A DNA stretch of 64,000 nt from Amorphophallus konjac (Eukaryota; Streptophyta; Magnoliopsida; Alismatales; Araceae). Position numbers and translations under genes: made by a program. The stretch is taken from positions 272,310,698 to 272,374,697 of the forward strand of contig CM040128.1 of assembly GCA_022559845.1 (NCBI GenBank), read 5' to 3'. Shown piece by piece: positions 34,401 through 46,996 of the stretch. The stretch's first letter is position 1. Every line of letters starts with the position of its first letter. The notes beneath the pieces are model-generated. The model was not told the origin of the DNA, did no database searches, and was given only the letters and a program-made list of their open reading frames with translations.

Positions 34401-35928
34401 TGCAAAATGATCATTCTGTGATCCTCTTGTCACCTCCACCCAATTAATGTCCACGGCCCATCTTGGCCGTGAGAGAGTATTGGAATTTGGCCATAATCTT
34501 TGGACAATAGTCCCGTATTGGTTAAATGAGTTGTGATTCATGTGCTTATGACCCTAGGCCCTTGTATCTCAACATTGTGATTTTATAGATTCGACACATA
34601 GAACTAGTGCAAAATGATCATTCTGTGATCTTTTTGCACAATATTGATATCTTTGATATTATATATAAAATGATAAATATATAGTTTTTGTTCTGACGAT
34701 AATTTATATACAAGAACATCAATCAACAGTCATATATATATATATATATACACACACATATATGATCCACCCATAAATTATTGTGAAGGATCACCCACCT
34801 CTCGGACCAAGCATTAAGTTATTGCTGCTTACTTCGTGCTTGAGGCTGCTCTGGTTGTGGATCTGCTGCCGGAAAGGGGAGACCGGCGGCGCGCTCCGGG
34901 CGGCATCTCGTCTCGTCGACACCTTGCCCTTGCTGATGATATACACAGTGCAGAAGTCGGGTGCTCCCTTTAAGATGCTGCTGGGGGTGTCTGTGTGCTT
35001 GAATCTTCTGTCAAAGAAAGGATATATGTAACACCGCTTAACTACAGATGTACAGATTCGAGAAATAACATCCATCAAATCCTTGGTTAATTTCTATACG
35101 CATGTCAAGGTGTAGTGGGAGATTAAAATCCGTAGATGTAGATGAGTGACCTTACAAAACCATGCTTGGTTGAATGACCCAGGACCAGCTTCTCGACGGC
35201 AGAGTGTGAGACGAATTCTATGATTGCCTTTGCCACGTCGTTGTCCTCAAGCACCACATCCTTGCAATGCACCTGTTGGTCACTGTAGATTGTGAATGAG
35301 AGGGAAAAGGATCGAGGCTTGGAAGAAAAGCTGTATATTTGTCCGTTTGATACGCATGTGTGTGTGTGTGTAGGGTCATTGATCAGATAATGCCTGACTG
35401 GTATAGCTTCGTTATAATCTGATAATAGAGTTACAGATTAAGAATTAATCTTGCAGAGATTCGTGATGTACCATGTTAATTATTCAAGGAAGAAAGAAGT
35501 GCTCCGAGATTGTTTACCCACCTGTTTTAAGGAGCAGAAGCAGCGGAAGGGGAGGAAGACTTCTTTTGCAACATTTTCATGGGTTCCTGCATGTGCACAA
35601 CAATAGCGAAGAGGAACGGAGAGAGAGAGTTATAAGCAGCAGTCACAGAGGATTGGAAGAAGCTTAAATGTGAAGGGAGGGAGCATATATATATATATAT
35701 ACCTGAGTGTGCGGGGGAAGACGACGCAGAGGAATGCGCCGAGGAGTGGGCAGACGAATGCGTGGACCCTCCCCGGTGAAGGACATGGACGAGAAGGATG
35801 GTCTGGCCGCGGGATACTAGGTTCTCCAGCGTCCACTTGAGGGCGCTCTGGCTGCCCTTGTCCTTGTCTATGGCCACCGCCACCAGCGGCTGTTGCAGCG
35901 CCATCGCCGCCTCCTCCGCCTCCCCCAT
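31451..35928 (-). CDS. Receptor-like cytoplasmic kinase (class IX type): USP-like N-terminus, coiled coil, protein kinase; eight exons, 735 aa
   Basis: Cytosolic Ser/Thr kinase. Exons on the minus strand: 35928-35703, 35586-35522, 35272-35151, 35007-34799, 33493-33219, 33095-32994, 32910-32482, 32230-31451. All introns are GT-AG and the sum is 2208 nt, exactly 736 codons with the TAG. The N-terminus (residues 10-140) is universal-stress-protein-like (VAIDKDKGSQSALKW; LVLGHSTKHGFVRR). A Ser-rich linker (about 140-300) has RGRGMGTKSYGEL. Residues 300-420 are charged coiled coil. Kinase: glycine loop GEGGYGPV at 440, lysine VAIK at 460, HRDLKPGN with Asp 555, DVG (not DFG) at 573, then YIDPEYQQTG. 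DVG is usual in this family. It ends after the kinase, so it lacks the C-terminal U-box of PUB-type relatives. The start is chosen at MGEAEEA because the upstream frame is low complexity. Partial duplicate at 27.3-29.2 kb. Confidence 0.95.
34035..34596 (+). mobile_element. TRIM-like mini-retrotransposon with three LTRs, in kinase intron 4
   Basis: Three related LTR copies: 34035-34157 (TGTTAGAATTTGG...ATTCAACA), 34244-34362 and 34478-34596 (...ATTCGACA). CATAG lies immediately before the first (34030-34034) and after the last (34597-34601), a perfect 5 bp duplication. A primer-binding site follows the first LTR. The internal segment is only about 86 bp and ends in purine-rich 'ccgtgagggagag'. 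The second spacer (34363-34477) begins with host flank (CAAAG then AACTAGTGCAAAATGA), as after the third LTR, so the third copy arose by a recombination that duplicated LTR plus flank. No coding capacity. Plus orientation, opposite to the host gene. Confidence 0.9.
34158..34169 (+). other. Primer-binding site of the TRIM (initiator Met tRNA)
   Basis: TGGTATCAAAGC directly after LTR 1 matches the usual plant TGGTATCAGAGC site, complementary to the initiator methionine tRNA, with one change. Confidence 0.85.
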
Positions 35929-36228
35929 CCCCACCCCGTTCCCGTTCTCCAAGCTATTCCACAATGTGCAGCTTCTTACACCCCCCCCCCCCACACCTCT
36001 CTCTCTTCCCAACTCCCTGCTGCCTCTTTCCTTCTTCTTCTTCTTCTTCTCGTTCTGCTGCAGACTCCGATCCCTTCCTCTGTCTCCTCCTCCTCCTCCT
36101 CCTCCTCCTCCTACTCCTATATATCCTCCTGCTACGGTCTCGGCATCCCCCTTACACGTCGGGGTATACCCGGATCACCACCTCCTCAGAAAACGGACGG
36201 AGGTTTCGGTCATCTATCTATCTTTGGC
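34670..36228 (-). repeat. Segment duplicated at 27272-29228 (source copy)
   Basis: 1559 bp covering exons 1-4 of the kinase gene, its 5' region and part of intron 4. Homology begins at 'atgataaatatata' and ends at 'tctatctttggc' in both copies. Apart from microsatellites, the solo LTR and the exon 3 deletions, the copies differ by scattered substitutions only. Confidence 0.9.
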
Positions 36229-36900
36229 CTCCTCCGACAGTACTCCTACCCCGCGCCATTCCCCCCACCCACCCACCCACCCCGCCCGAAAGGTAGTTCC
36301 GGTGATCCCATCCTACCCCGCGCCATTCCCTCCCTCTCCCTCAAAAAAGAAAAAAGAAAAAAGGGAAGAAAAAAAAGGCCAACACCCAACACGGCAGCGT
36401 ACTTCTACCGCGTACAAACGTGGGGAGTCCGCGTCCCACGCGGACTCTTCCCATTGCCCTCCTCCCTCCCGATGGAGTGCCTGCAGACTCTTCCTCACGC
36501 CCCCTCCACCTCGATCCCCAGCGCCCTTCTCCCCCGCCCCCCCCCTCCACCTCCTCGCCTCCCGGGCCCCCTCTCCCCCCATCGCTCTTCCTCAGCTCTG
36601 CGGATGCCCGCCACCGCATGGCCCAGCCGCATCCGGCGGCACGGCGCCGGGCGGCGCTCCCCGTCCACCGCCGTGTTGATCCTCTGCTGTGTGCCGCCAT
36701 GTTGCTCCTCGTCGCCCCCGCGCCGGCACCGAATATTCTTGCACACGTACGACGACGCACAGCAGCAGCAGCGGCACCGTGATGAGTTTTGTCTCCGCGT
36801 CTTTCTTACCGGGAGAAAAATGCTGATTCAGAGAATGGACAGTAATGAATGTCTTATTATTTCGTGTGTATGGTTCTAACACGACGGGACATCATTCATT
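36229..36900. other. GC-rich upstream region; possible but unsupported first exon
   Basis: Very C-rich (36420-36720) with several overlapping open frames on both strands, for example plus-strand 36618-36782 starting MAQPHPAARRRAALPV with a hydrophobic stretch. It could be a diverging first exon or the promoter region of the kinase gene. No domain is recognised and low complexity makes any frame unreliable. Confidence 0.3.
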
Positions 36901-37640
36901 AATCATCCTTTCACCTTTTTTTTTATTTTTTATGACGTCGACCAGAATTCAGGTTTCAAGTTGAACGTTATTTCATGCATCGATTTCGATACACAAAACA
37001 TTACTCAAAATACCTATATATTAGTGACAAACAATATATCCCATGCACACACACAGAGCATTAATACTCAAAACATATTAGCCGCGAAACATCATTTATC
37101 GAGAGGATGTCCAATGGTAACGGATAGCCTGTTAACTATGCCTAAAAAAAAAAACTGCTAACTTTCTTATCGATTTTATGAACAATGTAAAAGTTTTAGG
37201 ATATCCAATAACTTTCTTGTTGTATACATTTTAGCACATTCCCACCTACATGCCTTTTAAAAAAAAAATTCATCTACGTTCACATTTTCAGAATGAGAGA
37301 TTATGTTCCTTCTAAGTTACATAGCATGAACAAATATAATTCAGTCGTCAAACATGGAATTTATATGTAACGAAGATGAGTTGTATTTGTATATATCTTC
37401 CTACTTCTATCGTATTATCAAGCCGAAGTCAAAGAGTTCTTTGCAAATAAATCATTGTTAAAATTAAAATGGTAAAAAAAAACGATTCCTGCATTTATAT
37501 TAGTAGGGATACTATTTCTTTTGTAAGTGCAGATATGTCGTAGTCGTAACCCACCACAATCGGTCGTTATCCGCCGAGAATATAACTCTAGTTAACCTTA
37601 ACTCGATGTGAAAAAAGATGATAATGTCCATAGTTAGATA
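36901..37640. other. AT-rich intergenic, no gene seen
   Basis: No long ORF or recognisable element. Confidence 0.5.
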
Positions 37641-37689
37641 AAAAAAGACTCACCTCTCTCCTAACTTCTTTCCCCTCTCACCCTTAATC

Positions 37690-38370
37690 GGAGGGGTTTG
37701 CATACGAGAGGTGGACTCTGACGAGAGGTGGGATAGCAGGGGGGATGGGGTTTTGGCAGAGGGTTGTAGGGGGGGAGGTCGCAAGGAGCAGGGGAACGGG
37801 TAGCAGCGTGGGGGTGACTTTGGCGAGATGGGATTCCGGTGGGGGATCACCAAGAAGAGAGAATATCGACCGAGGGGGTAGGGTTGGTGGGTGGGGGTGG
37901 GTGCATATAACAGGGGGAGATCAAGTAGGCGGTGGGTTGACGAAGGGTTTGTGTATAGGATGGGGGTATCGCTTGGGGAAGGGGAGATCGGGTGGGGGGT
38001 TGCAGGCAGAATGGAAGGAGGGAGGGGAGGTTCTGCCGGGGAGGGGGTTGGGTGTCATGATGGAGGGAGGGTGGGGAGGTTATGTCGGGGTGGGAGGGTG
38101 TCGGTGGGATGGAGAGAGAGAGAGTAGGTTCTACTGGAGAGGGGGATCGCCTAGGGGGGGGGGTGGTGGGGTGAGGGAGGGGAGGTTCTGTCGGGGAGGG
38201 GGGCGTCATGATGGAGGGAGGGTGGGGAGGTTATGTCGGGGTGGGAGGGTGTCGGTGGGATGGAGAGAGAGAGGGGAGGTTCTACTGGAGAGGGGGATCG
38301 TCTAGGGAAGGGGAGATGGGGGGGGTGAGGGTGGGGAGGTTATGTTTGGGGGGGGGGGAGATCACCAGGG
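37690..38370 (+). repeat. G-rich minisatellite
   Basis: Strand-biased G-runs (gggg every few bases). A unit of about 152 bp is duplicated: 'catgatggagggagggtggggaggttatgtcggggtgggagggtgtcggtggga' at about 38055 and again at about 38207. Shorter 'ggggaggttctgtcggggagg' units lie around both. Open frames on both strands are compositional. Many runs could form G-quadruplexes. Confidence 0.85.
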
Positions 38371-39646
38371 GGAGGGGAGCACCAAGCTCTATGGAGGGGC
38401 AATCCACGGTCGCGGTCGGCCTCCACATCCCTGTACTCCCCTGCACACTCCTCCGTAGGCAGCCTCCACCATCTAGCACCTTGCGAGACTGTCCACCCAC
38501 AGTGCCAGACCGCCACAACCCTCGCCCGCTGGTCGTCTAGTCCAACCCCAACTCCACACTGGCACTCCATCTGTGGCTGGCATCCATAGTGGTGTCCCAT
38601 GCGCCTGAGTACCCTACCCAGGCACCCAACGTTCATCATGCAGTCCCCCCTACCTCACCCCCACGTTGACCCCGACCATGGACCACCCGGCCAACTTATC
38701 CACCCTCCGGTGATAGAACCGAGGCCTTAGGGAGAAGTCACTCTGACCCCTCCCTCTCTCTCTCTTTCTATGTCTTCTCATCTCTTTTTTATGGGGGAGG
38801 GGGGAATTTGGGGATTGAGATGAATATTTTAGTCATTTCATTATAGAATAAAGAGAATATTCAAATCTTCAAAAAATCAAGAATCTTTATCTTTTCATCG
38901 ATAGAAGTTAATCGCGATGGCATATCTGCACTAGTTAGACAAAAGAAATGATATCCCTGCTAATATAAATCCAAGAATGATTTCTTTGCCATTTAAATTT
39001 AAACAGTGGTTTATTTGTAAAAAAATCTAAAATAAAGAACCCCCCCTCCAGCGATCCCCCTCCCCCTAGCCCACTCCTCCCTGCCCCCTCTCTCGACCCC
39101 TCCGGCAATCGACGAACCCAAGTTGACCCCACGAGAGGACTTGCACCATGGAGAGCTCCACATCACAGACAGTGGTGGTGGCGGCTTTGTCGGAGGCTGT
39201 GGCAAGACTCCAATGGACTGGGACGGAGGTGGAGGCTAGGGAGTGGAGGAGAAAGAGGTAGAGGTGGGGCGGAAGTGGCAGGAGGAGGGCAGTAGGGATG
39301 ACATTGTTGGTGGCGGCATGACGTCCTCTCCCCCTCTGATCCTTCGTAGCCTCCCTCTCGACCCCCTCTCTCCCCCACCCCCCTCGTGAGCCTCACCCCC
39401 TGAAACCCTAACCCTATCACCGGAACACCCTGTAGAGCCTACTGCCTCACCCCTCCGGCTGGTAGCCCCCCTCCCTCTCCCCCACCCCTCTCGACCCACC
39501 CACCCCTCTATTGGCACCCCCCTTCGTCAGAACCCCCATCTCTCTCTCACGCATACACCTTGACCCTCTCCCTCCCCTCACTCTGGCACCCCTTCTCCGT
39601 AGATCTCTATTGAGGTGGTTATGGCGGCGGCAGGCTGCCCTCTATT
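38371..39646. other. C-rich low-complexity intergenic DNA
   Basis: C-rich blocks (38390-38720; 39040-39600) flank an AT-rich piece (38770-39010). Proline/serine-rich frames appear on both strands but none has a recognisable domain. Confidence 0.4.
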
Positions 39647-39672
39647 GAGAGAGAGAGAGAGAGAGAGAGAGG
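39647..39672 (+). repeat. (GA)n microsatellite
   Basis: Perfect GA repeat of about 26 bp. Confidence 0.9.
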
Positions 39673-42600
39673 CTAACTTGAGAGTAGATTAGTCTTTTGC
39701 ACTCTTAACCTACGGCAACCGAATTAAAGTAATTAACACAAGTTATGGCGATAGTATATATGTAACAATACTAAATATATTAGGGATGCTCTTGATAATA
39801 TGTGAAAAGTAGGGGGATAAATACAGATATAATATTTTACATATACATATTTGTAAAAATCCTCATTAAAAATTCTAATACTGTATTGAAAGACTAGAAT
39901 AAATTTTTGCACTATTTTTTCTGCTGAAAGAGACCGGTTAAATGCGTGTTTCGAGGTCTTCTGGCACACAATTGTCATTTTTAGTGACATGTCTACAAAC
40001 GTAAATGCAGTAATGATAAATTTATAATTTTTATTTTTATTATAGTTTATATGAAAAATTACTAGAGAGAAGAAGGTAAGGAGAGAGGAGGAGGAGGAAA
40101 AAAAAAGGTACACACGAGACCGTGATCCTAACAATTGTAGAAGCATCATTGGATAGATACATACATACACCGAGGCCGTGTAAACAAATTAAAAGAAACT
40201 GGTTTACACTGTGAAGATGCATAAATCAGTGAGTGTTGTTACAGTAATGTCATCAACGGGAAGGTTTTCTGTACAGGGAGTGAACAGTGATGAACCCGGT
40301 CATTATTACAAGGTAATATGACTTTCTGCTGCTCGAGCATGAGAAACATAGCTTTCCGTTTACGGACCACTGAAAAGCATAAGAACAAGGTTCAGCACAT
40401 TCAGAATCTGATCATCGATGTACAACTTATTCTCTTTCAGACGAGTATATATATATTGTGACAGAAAGGTTACGAGTGCAAAATGCTTCTTGTTCATATG
40501 CTAATCGATCACAGAACATGTACCATGCATAACCAATATCATCTTTGTTCATCATTCTCACGTCCTAACAAGAAGTGCGCCCCATTCAAATCGATAAAAG
40601 TAGCATCAAAGAAAAAAAAAGAAGTGCTATCCTACATATGGATGTGGAGCAGAGATGAGGGTCTATTATAAATGGTTTTTTTTTGTCCAAAAAACCACCT
40701 CAAATGAGCGAAAGACAGACATAACATATATCATCAGCTGCCTCCAACAAAACCCACAGTTTATGAAACGGTAGGGTGTTAGCCCAGTATATCTCGAACT
40801 GTTTGACAGCCTGACAGTCTCATTTATCCCACTCAAATCAAATGGGTGCTCATTTTGTATCTGTGTCATTGTATGAAACCAAATCCATTCACATTATCTG
40901 GGGATTGGGCTGATGTGCAACGCTTGCTCCAGGGGGAAAATGTAGCCTCCATTTTGCAGAAAAATTAATTAGGATGAAACATGCGAGACACCTGCATTGT
41001 TTTCAGCAGTTTAACAATCAGGGTGAACCCATGACAAAACATTCAAATGGACACATTTAAATGTTTGATGAGCCATAAATGAACACCACATATATACCAA
41101 GTTTGATGTATGTACTTCTCTCGGAGGCTTGGACGGTGCAGAAGTTGACGTGTAAAACTTGGCATAATACACATTAAACAGGCGGTTTTAATAATGAAAT
41201 ACCCAGATTGATTGCAAGTTCTCAAACTGCTAGCTGACATAATTATCCCAGAGGAAGCAACTGGAAGGGAAAAGATGCTCAAAATCCAATTGTGCGTATG
41301 CAGTTTGGCCGGCAGGTAAGTCGACATACGAGAAACTTCAAAGATAAGATACCAACCCCAGAAACAAAAAGATCAACATGTGTGACCAGTTCGAAGCACA
41401 TGAATGTCAAAAGGGGAAGGGAGGAAGAGAGAGTGATAGGTCAGGGAAGTAGGAAAGACAGAGAAGAGAAAAGAAATCATGAAATATTCCCTCCATCCCG
41501 AGGTGATTGTCCATTTCCACCTTCTTTGCCTTTTTTGTCATCCTTTCTAACAAACACTCTTCTAAAATCATGTCAACAAGCCTGTTCAAAATTTATTTTC
41601 TGAGCCTTAGCCTATGCATGAACAGTCTTAATGTCTTCTTTCCATCAGATTAACAAGACCAGTAGTCTAATGATAGAGCATTTCCATTGAGATGTTGCTT
41701 CGGACATTACAGAACTCTCTAATTTCCTCCACAACCCGCTGTCACAAAAAACTCAGTCCTAAAAAGCCAAACTTATCGACTGTTATTTTCAAAAACACAA
41801 TAAATTATCAATGTCCTTGTTTTTCACAAGAGAAAATGAAGGTTACCTTCTCCGTATAGACACCCTACTACAACCACTGTGTTAGTGATCTTCCTTTCTA
41901 ATGATAATATAAGTTTTCATGACCTACATTCATGACGTTCTTTTCCCTCCAACTCCAGGTTTCTAATAAAATTATTTCATCTAGAAAGATGCATCCTAAC
42001 CCATTCTTATACCATTGTATCATCTTTAGCTCTGCTTTGTTTTAACATCCACCGTGAAGAGAGAAGCTCCTGTCCAATTGACACCATAAAGACAAAAGAA
42101 TCCTTCAAACTTTAGCAATTTAACAATGAGGTGATGTAGTAGAACAGATGTGTTGAATAAAACCAAAAAAAGCAGCAGTGTTTTTTCTTCTTCTTTTCAA
42201 TACTCATGCCAAGTCTTAATATCCAACTGAGTAAAAATATTTAATCGATTAGCATTGAGATCTGGACCAACGAAAAATGCCACAACAATGTGAGAGAAAA
42301 GTAAATGGGCAACAACAGCTTGTTCTCATATACAGAATACATTTGACACTAGTTTCATTAATCATCAATTTTTTGAGGCTTACTTTAATGTTTATCTAGT
42401 CAATTTGCCTCTGGTGACTGATATTCTATTGCAATATGGAACAGACAAGGTATAATTCCATCTCCTAATGGCATCATCCACACAGTCCACCAGGAAAGAA
42501 TAGATAATTACTGATTATGTTAAAGAAAAGGAAAACCTACCTCAGATACAGAGATAAAGTTCTGAGCTTTCCAGGGACTGCATTGTTGATTGCATCTTCA

Positions 42601-44692
42601 ATGTCTCGAGTTTTCACTTCCTTCCTCCAAGTATCTATGGGTCACCATAGGCAAGCAACTGTGAAAATCAAATCCTAATTAAATAATAAATTATAGAGGT
42701 TCCTCTGGGTGTGCAGAATTTTTGTATAGGGATCCGTTGGGAACTCTTTGACTATACTTGTATATCCCTCCTTTTTTACTTTAATGCAATTTAGTGGTAC
42801 CAACCACTTTCAAAAAAATAAATTAATTAAAGAGGTAGTGCTGGTGAATAACAAATAGGCGTTCCTAATCTTTCATGGATATTGTACTACCAAGATTATA
42901 CAATTATACAAAAGTAGGATGACACCAAACATCAGATCACCTTCCTGGGTCAGATATATCCAACAGGTCATTTTTGAGACCCAGACTGGATCCGCTTTAG
43001 ATCTGCCACATCATCAACCCTCCAGAAGCTCATAACATCTTGAAGGAATGATTTCTGAAAATAAGTTGTTCACTGACCCTCATTATATGAGGAGTAAATT
43101 CTCCAGGGACAATATCATCTAACGACTCTCTGAAAATGGCATTTCACAACACACACTTTTCATGTGGTTCTTTCTCAAGTCAAACCCTGAACTACCTTGA
43201 GCAGATAAGCCCTTGAGGAGTTCTATCATGATCCTTGGTGTAGGCTTCAAGGTCCCATTCACCTCGAAGGCGTCTAGGTTCTGACTCAGCTACAACCTCA
43301 TCTGCCAAATTGCCCCCCCCCCCCATCCATTCTCTGAGTTCCCATTTCCAAGCTCCTGGGTACCTTATCAACCAGGTTTCTTCATGCCAATCCAGCCAAC
43401 CACTCACACCTGGCAAGTGGGGACTACCCCATTGCTGTAGAGGTTTCCGAAAAGAAAAATCCCGTTTATTAAAAGAAGTATAGGTGAGTGTTTTTTGGAT
43501 TTTGAAAACAAAAAACTTTTTAGAACCCTCTGTTTTGCCCAACAAGAATCAGCAATTAGGGTTCCAAAGTTGACCATCCCCAATGACCTCAGCTTGTGGA
43601 AATTACATAGCTTACATAGCTCTGACATGCAAATGTCATTGATCAACCGCCAATGTTAAGGGCAAGTATACAGTAAAAAGATAATTTGGTTGAGCTCAAA
43701 AGCTTCACCATGGCCTTAATGGGTTCTAGAAGGCTCTTGAAGGGTTCAAAGGCGTTTTAGATTGAGTTAGATTGCTATCAGGATGAAAGGTGTTATGATT
43801 GTTTTAAAGGATTTTAGATGATCCAAAGAAAGTGTGTGACCCCATTAATGTTATGGCGTTTTCAAAGATCGAGTTTTGTTTGTTTTTACAGATTCTCTCT
43901 GGAACTTCTATAATTTCCTAAGGGATTAGGGGGGTACTTAAAGTCATCTTGGACAGATCCTAGGGTTACAGAGGGCATTTAAGGTGTTTCCAGATGATTC
44001 TTGGATTCTCAAGCAGGTTTTGATCCGTGTGCACATTTCAGTCTGAACCCACCTTACAAGCCGGTATTCACATAATATGGAAAAGTTCTTCTCTTATGGG
44101 GTGGCTGGCTCAATGGTTCAGTTTGGGTGCTAGACTGCTACATCTTTTTTAAGGAAATTGGCATGTAATGGAACTCATATATATTCCTCCCTGAGCCTCA
44201 TCTATTTGTCTAAATGGCCTTGTACCTACAAAGAGTGCAGCTGTGGCAAGCTTGGTTAATATGACTCAGAAGGGAAGTGGCAATCAGGTAAAAGGGAAAT
44301 AAGAGGACCAGAATAAGTGACCCTGAAAGTAAAAGGGGAAGTAGCGGTCAGAAAAAGGGCAAAGTGCTACAACATGACTTAAGAAGACAGAGTAGAGTTA
44401 GGGCATGAGAGTTGTTCAAGATCCAAAAGCATAAGGTCAGCATGGTCAGAGTACCTATAGGGACCCAGATGCTTTAAGGCTAGGTGCCTATCACCTAACT
44501 CTAGAGTAGGAATCTCACTGACCTCACCAACTTGACTAGAAGGCTTCAAGACTGCAAAATCAAAAAGAGAATGAGAGATGTCTAGGGCCCTATATATGCC
44601 TTGAGATGCACCCAACAAATTGGTTCATTGATCTAGATTGCATTGAAATCTACCACAGACCAGTGCCCTTTGACATGTCGCATCATCTCAAC
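39673..44692. other. Intergenic, no gene seen
   Basis: Five kilobases without a convincing ORF. Noted only: 'attccctccatcccgaggtgattgtccatttcc' at about 41486, resembling one end of a Stowaway-like MITE, with no partner found; and a 16-C run at 43313-43324 region. Short frames such as 43192-43545 (minus) have no domain I recognise. Confidence 0.45.
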
Positions 44693-45504
44693 TGTCATGA
44701 CCCGGGATTTCGGATCGAGCATCTGCGGGTTTTGGAGCGGTTACGTGGGTCTCGGATCACGGTTTATAATTAAAATAGAATTATCTAATTATCAGATCTT
44801 CAGATCCCCAAATAAGAGAAAAAAAAATATTTTTAGGTTCCGCACCGTGAAGGGTGAATTACACATTTTTCGAGGAATTTTTTAATTTTCAAAAATTTTA
44901 AACTCCAAAAACTTTCTATACATATTCCTAACCCTCACCCCCTCTCATTCTCCGTTTTTCTCCCTCTCTCCGCCGTTTCTCTCCCTCTCTTTCCCTCACA
45001 CCTCCGGCGGCCGATAGACATCGTGGTGGGCGAGACAGTCGGAGCGACGACAGCAACGATGGTGAGGATCGAGGGCTCAATCGAGAGTGGCGGTGGTGAC
45101 GAGGCTGTTCGCATTTTCGGGAAGAACTGGCCGTGAAAGAGGCTCTTTCGGCGTGGATCGATTCTAGTTTCGTGTAATTTCTTCTTGAAAGGTAGGGGAA
45201 TGGATCTTGAACCATTGCATGCTAATTTCCCACGATTTCATGGCGTTTTGGGCGAGTTAGAGTGGGTTTCTTTCTTGTCGAGGAAAAATGCATGTTTTGG
45301 GACGAGTGGCGAATCCCGCCGATCCGGGCGGTGGTTTTTAGTCAATCTTGTGCTATGAATGGAATGGATGTTGGGGAGTGATCCCCCCTTGCTTTCCCCT
45401 CATTTTCGTGTGGTTTGGGGCCGTGATGAGGCCAAGGGCGAGTTTATGTTATATTTTGGGAAGATTTGAACATGATTTGGGGTGAGCGACAGATTCATCG
45501 AATC
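44693..45504 (+). mobile_element. Outer Tekay-like LTR, left part
   Basis: Begins TGTCATGACCCGGGATTTCGG, the usual opening of long LTRs of Tekay/Del chromoviruses. It contains a TATA-like 'tctatacatattcc' (about 44915) and a CT-rich leader followed by 'cctccggcggccgatag', as in the solo LTR at 46106. It is interrupted at 45504 by a large insertion and resumes at 62985. The matching landmark pieces 'aaaaatgcatgttttggg' and 'gcgaatcccgccg' lie just before the break. Confidence 0.75.
45500..45504 (+). repeat. Left target duplication (GAATC) of the composite element
   Basis: GAATC precedes the first LTR. The same five bases follow the last LTR at 62985-62989. Confidence 0.88.
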
Positions 45505-46445
45505 TGTAGATTCCTAAGAAATCCACTTAATGAATAATAAGCAATAAAATAAAACTAGCACGAGGCGCTAATGTAGAGATGATGTGATCGCCAGAGACGC
45601 GAGAGTCTCAAAGAGGAGACAACATGGGGAGATGACCGCAAAATACCTCAAATATGCGGGGATGTGAGTACTCCTTTTCTCTTCAAGATCGGCCGGCCGA
45701 CGAAGAGAGTCTTCAATCAATTACCCTTGTAAGAAAGACAACAACACCAATAAAATATGGATTAAAAATATGGTGTGTAGCATCAAATTCATAATAGATG
45801 AACATGAAAATTGTAAAAGAACACACCTTAAGGGGGTTGCCCTTAAACCCCTATGCAAAGGGTGTGGGAGATGAATGATATGATGAATATAAATAAAATA
45901 AAGGGGAAAGAGTGCAAGTGTGCACTAAAGGAGATACTCAACGTAGTTGAGTTTGAAAAATAATAAGAATGATGATGCATGCATGAACTATTGATGATGA
46001 TAAGGCAAAAGGGAAAATAAAAAGAAAAAGAAAGAAGAAGGGGCCTGTGCTTCGGCTTGAATATTCAAGGGGGGGAAGCTCTGCAGGATGAAGCTTGAGC
46101 GTGGGTGTAATGTCCCGGGTTTTTCGGATCCTCGTTCGTGGGTCCCGGATCTGGTTTCTCGGAGTGTCCAGCTCCGTTGTGTCCGAAATTTCGTTTCGGA
46201 CATCTTTCGTGTTCGGATCGGCGCGATCCGGAGTCGTTTCGGAGGCCCGGAGGCGTTCCGCGGCTTTTTCCGCGTGTGTTTTCCGATTCCCGGCGTGGGT
46301 TTCGGCTTTCCCTTCGGAACCTCGTTGCGGGTGAACCGGGCCGTTCACCAGGGCGCGAGTGGTACCGTTGCGATCGGTGCGCTCCGAGGATCGCGAGGGT
46401 GTGATTTTCTATTTTTCTGGATTTTTTTGATTTTCTGGATTTTCC

Positions 46446-46454
46446 TATAAATAG
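46446..46454 (+). promoter_or_regulatory. TATA box of the Tekay-like solo LTR
   Basis: TATAAATAG, followed by a CT-rich leader (46458-46530). This is a typical plant promoter arrangement. Confidence 0.65.
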
Positions 46455-46996
46455 TTTTTTCTCTCTCTCCCCCTCTCATTTCTCATTTCTCTCCCTCTCT
46501 CTTCTCACGCTCTCTCCTCTCTCCCTCTCTCTCCGGCGGCCGACGGGGCGGAGCATGGGCGAGGCGGGGACGGCGCGGGCGAGGCACGGGCGAGGATGGA
46601 TGAGGATCGAGGCGGTGGAGGCGCGTAGAAGCTCGGCCGTGAGTTCGTGGAACGGCGAGGCTTCAACGGCGTTTTCTTCGTGGATCGGCGTCCACGGTGC
46701 GCGTAATCTTCGGTGGAGGTAGGGTGATGGACCCTCAGCCCGTGTACTTCCTTTCCCGCGAGTTTCGTAGCCCGTGGTGAGCCGAGCAGGCTAAACGGGG
46801 CGTTTTGGGTAAAATGCATGTTTTTGGGGTGTGAGCCGGATCTCCCGTTTTATGGTGTTTTTGGGCGATCCAGGGGTTTAGATGCATGCCTAGGAGCTTG
46901 GGGGAGGTTTCCCCTTTTGTTTCCCCTTCACCTGGGGGTGAACGGGGCGTGGCATGGCTTTTCCCGCGGTTTCTACCGTTTTCGGGCGCGGACTGA

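Noticed and set aside
35798..36879. Two long overlapping Pro/Ser-rich plus-strand ORFs
   Set aside because: They cover the antisense of kinase exon 1 and a C-rich low-complexity stretch. Not conserved in the duplicate copy.
37745..38305. 186-codon Gly/Arg-rich ORF
   Set aside because: Translation of the G-rich minisatellite.
41486..41600. Possible Stowaway-like MITE end (ccctccatcccgaggtgattgtcc)
   Set aside because: No matching inverted terminus or TA duplication found nearby. One-ended similarity is too weak.
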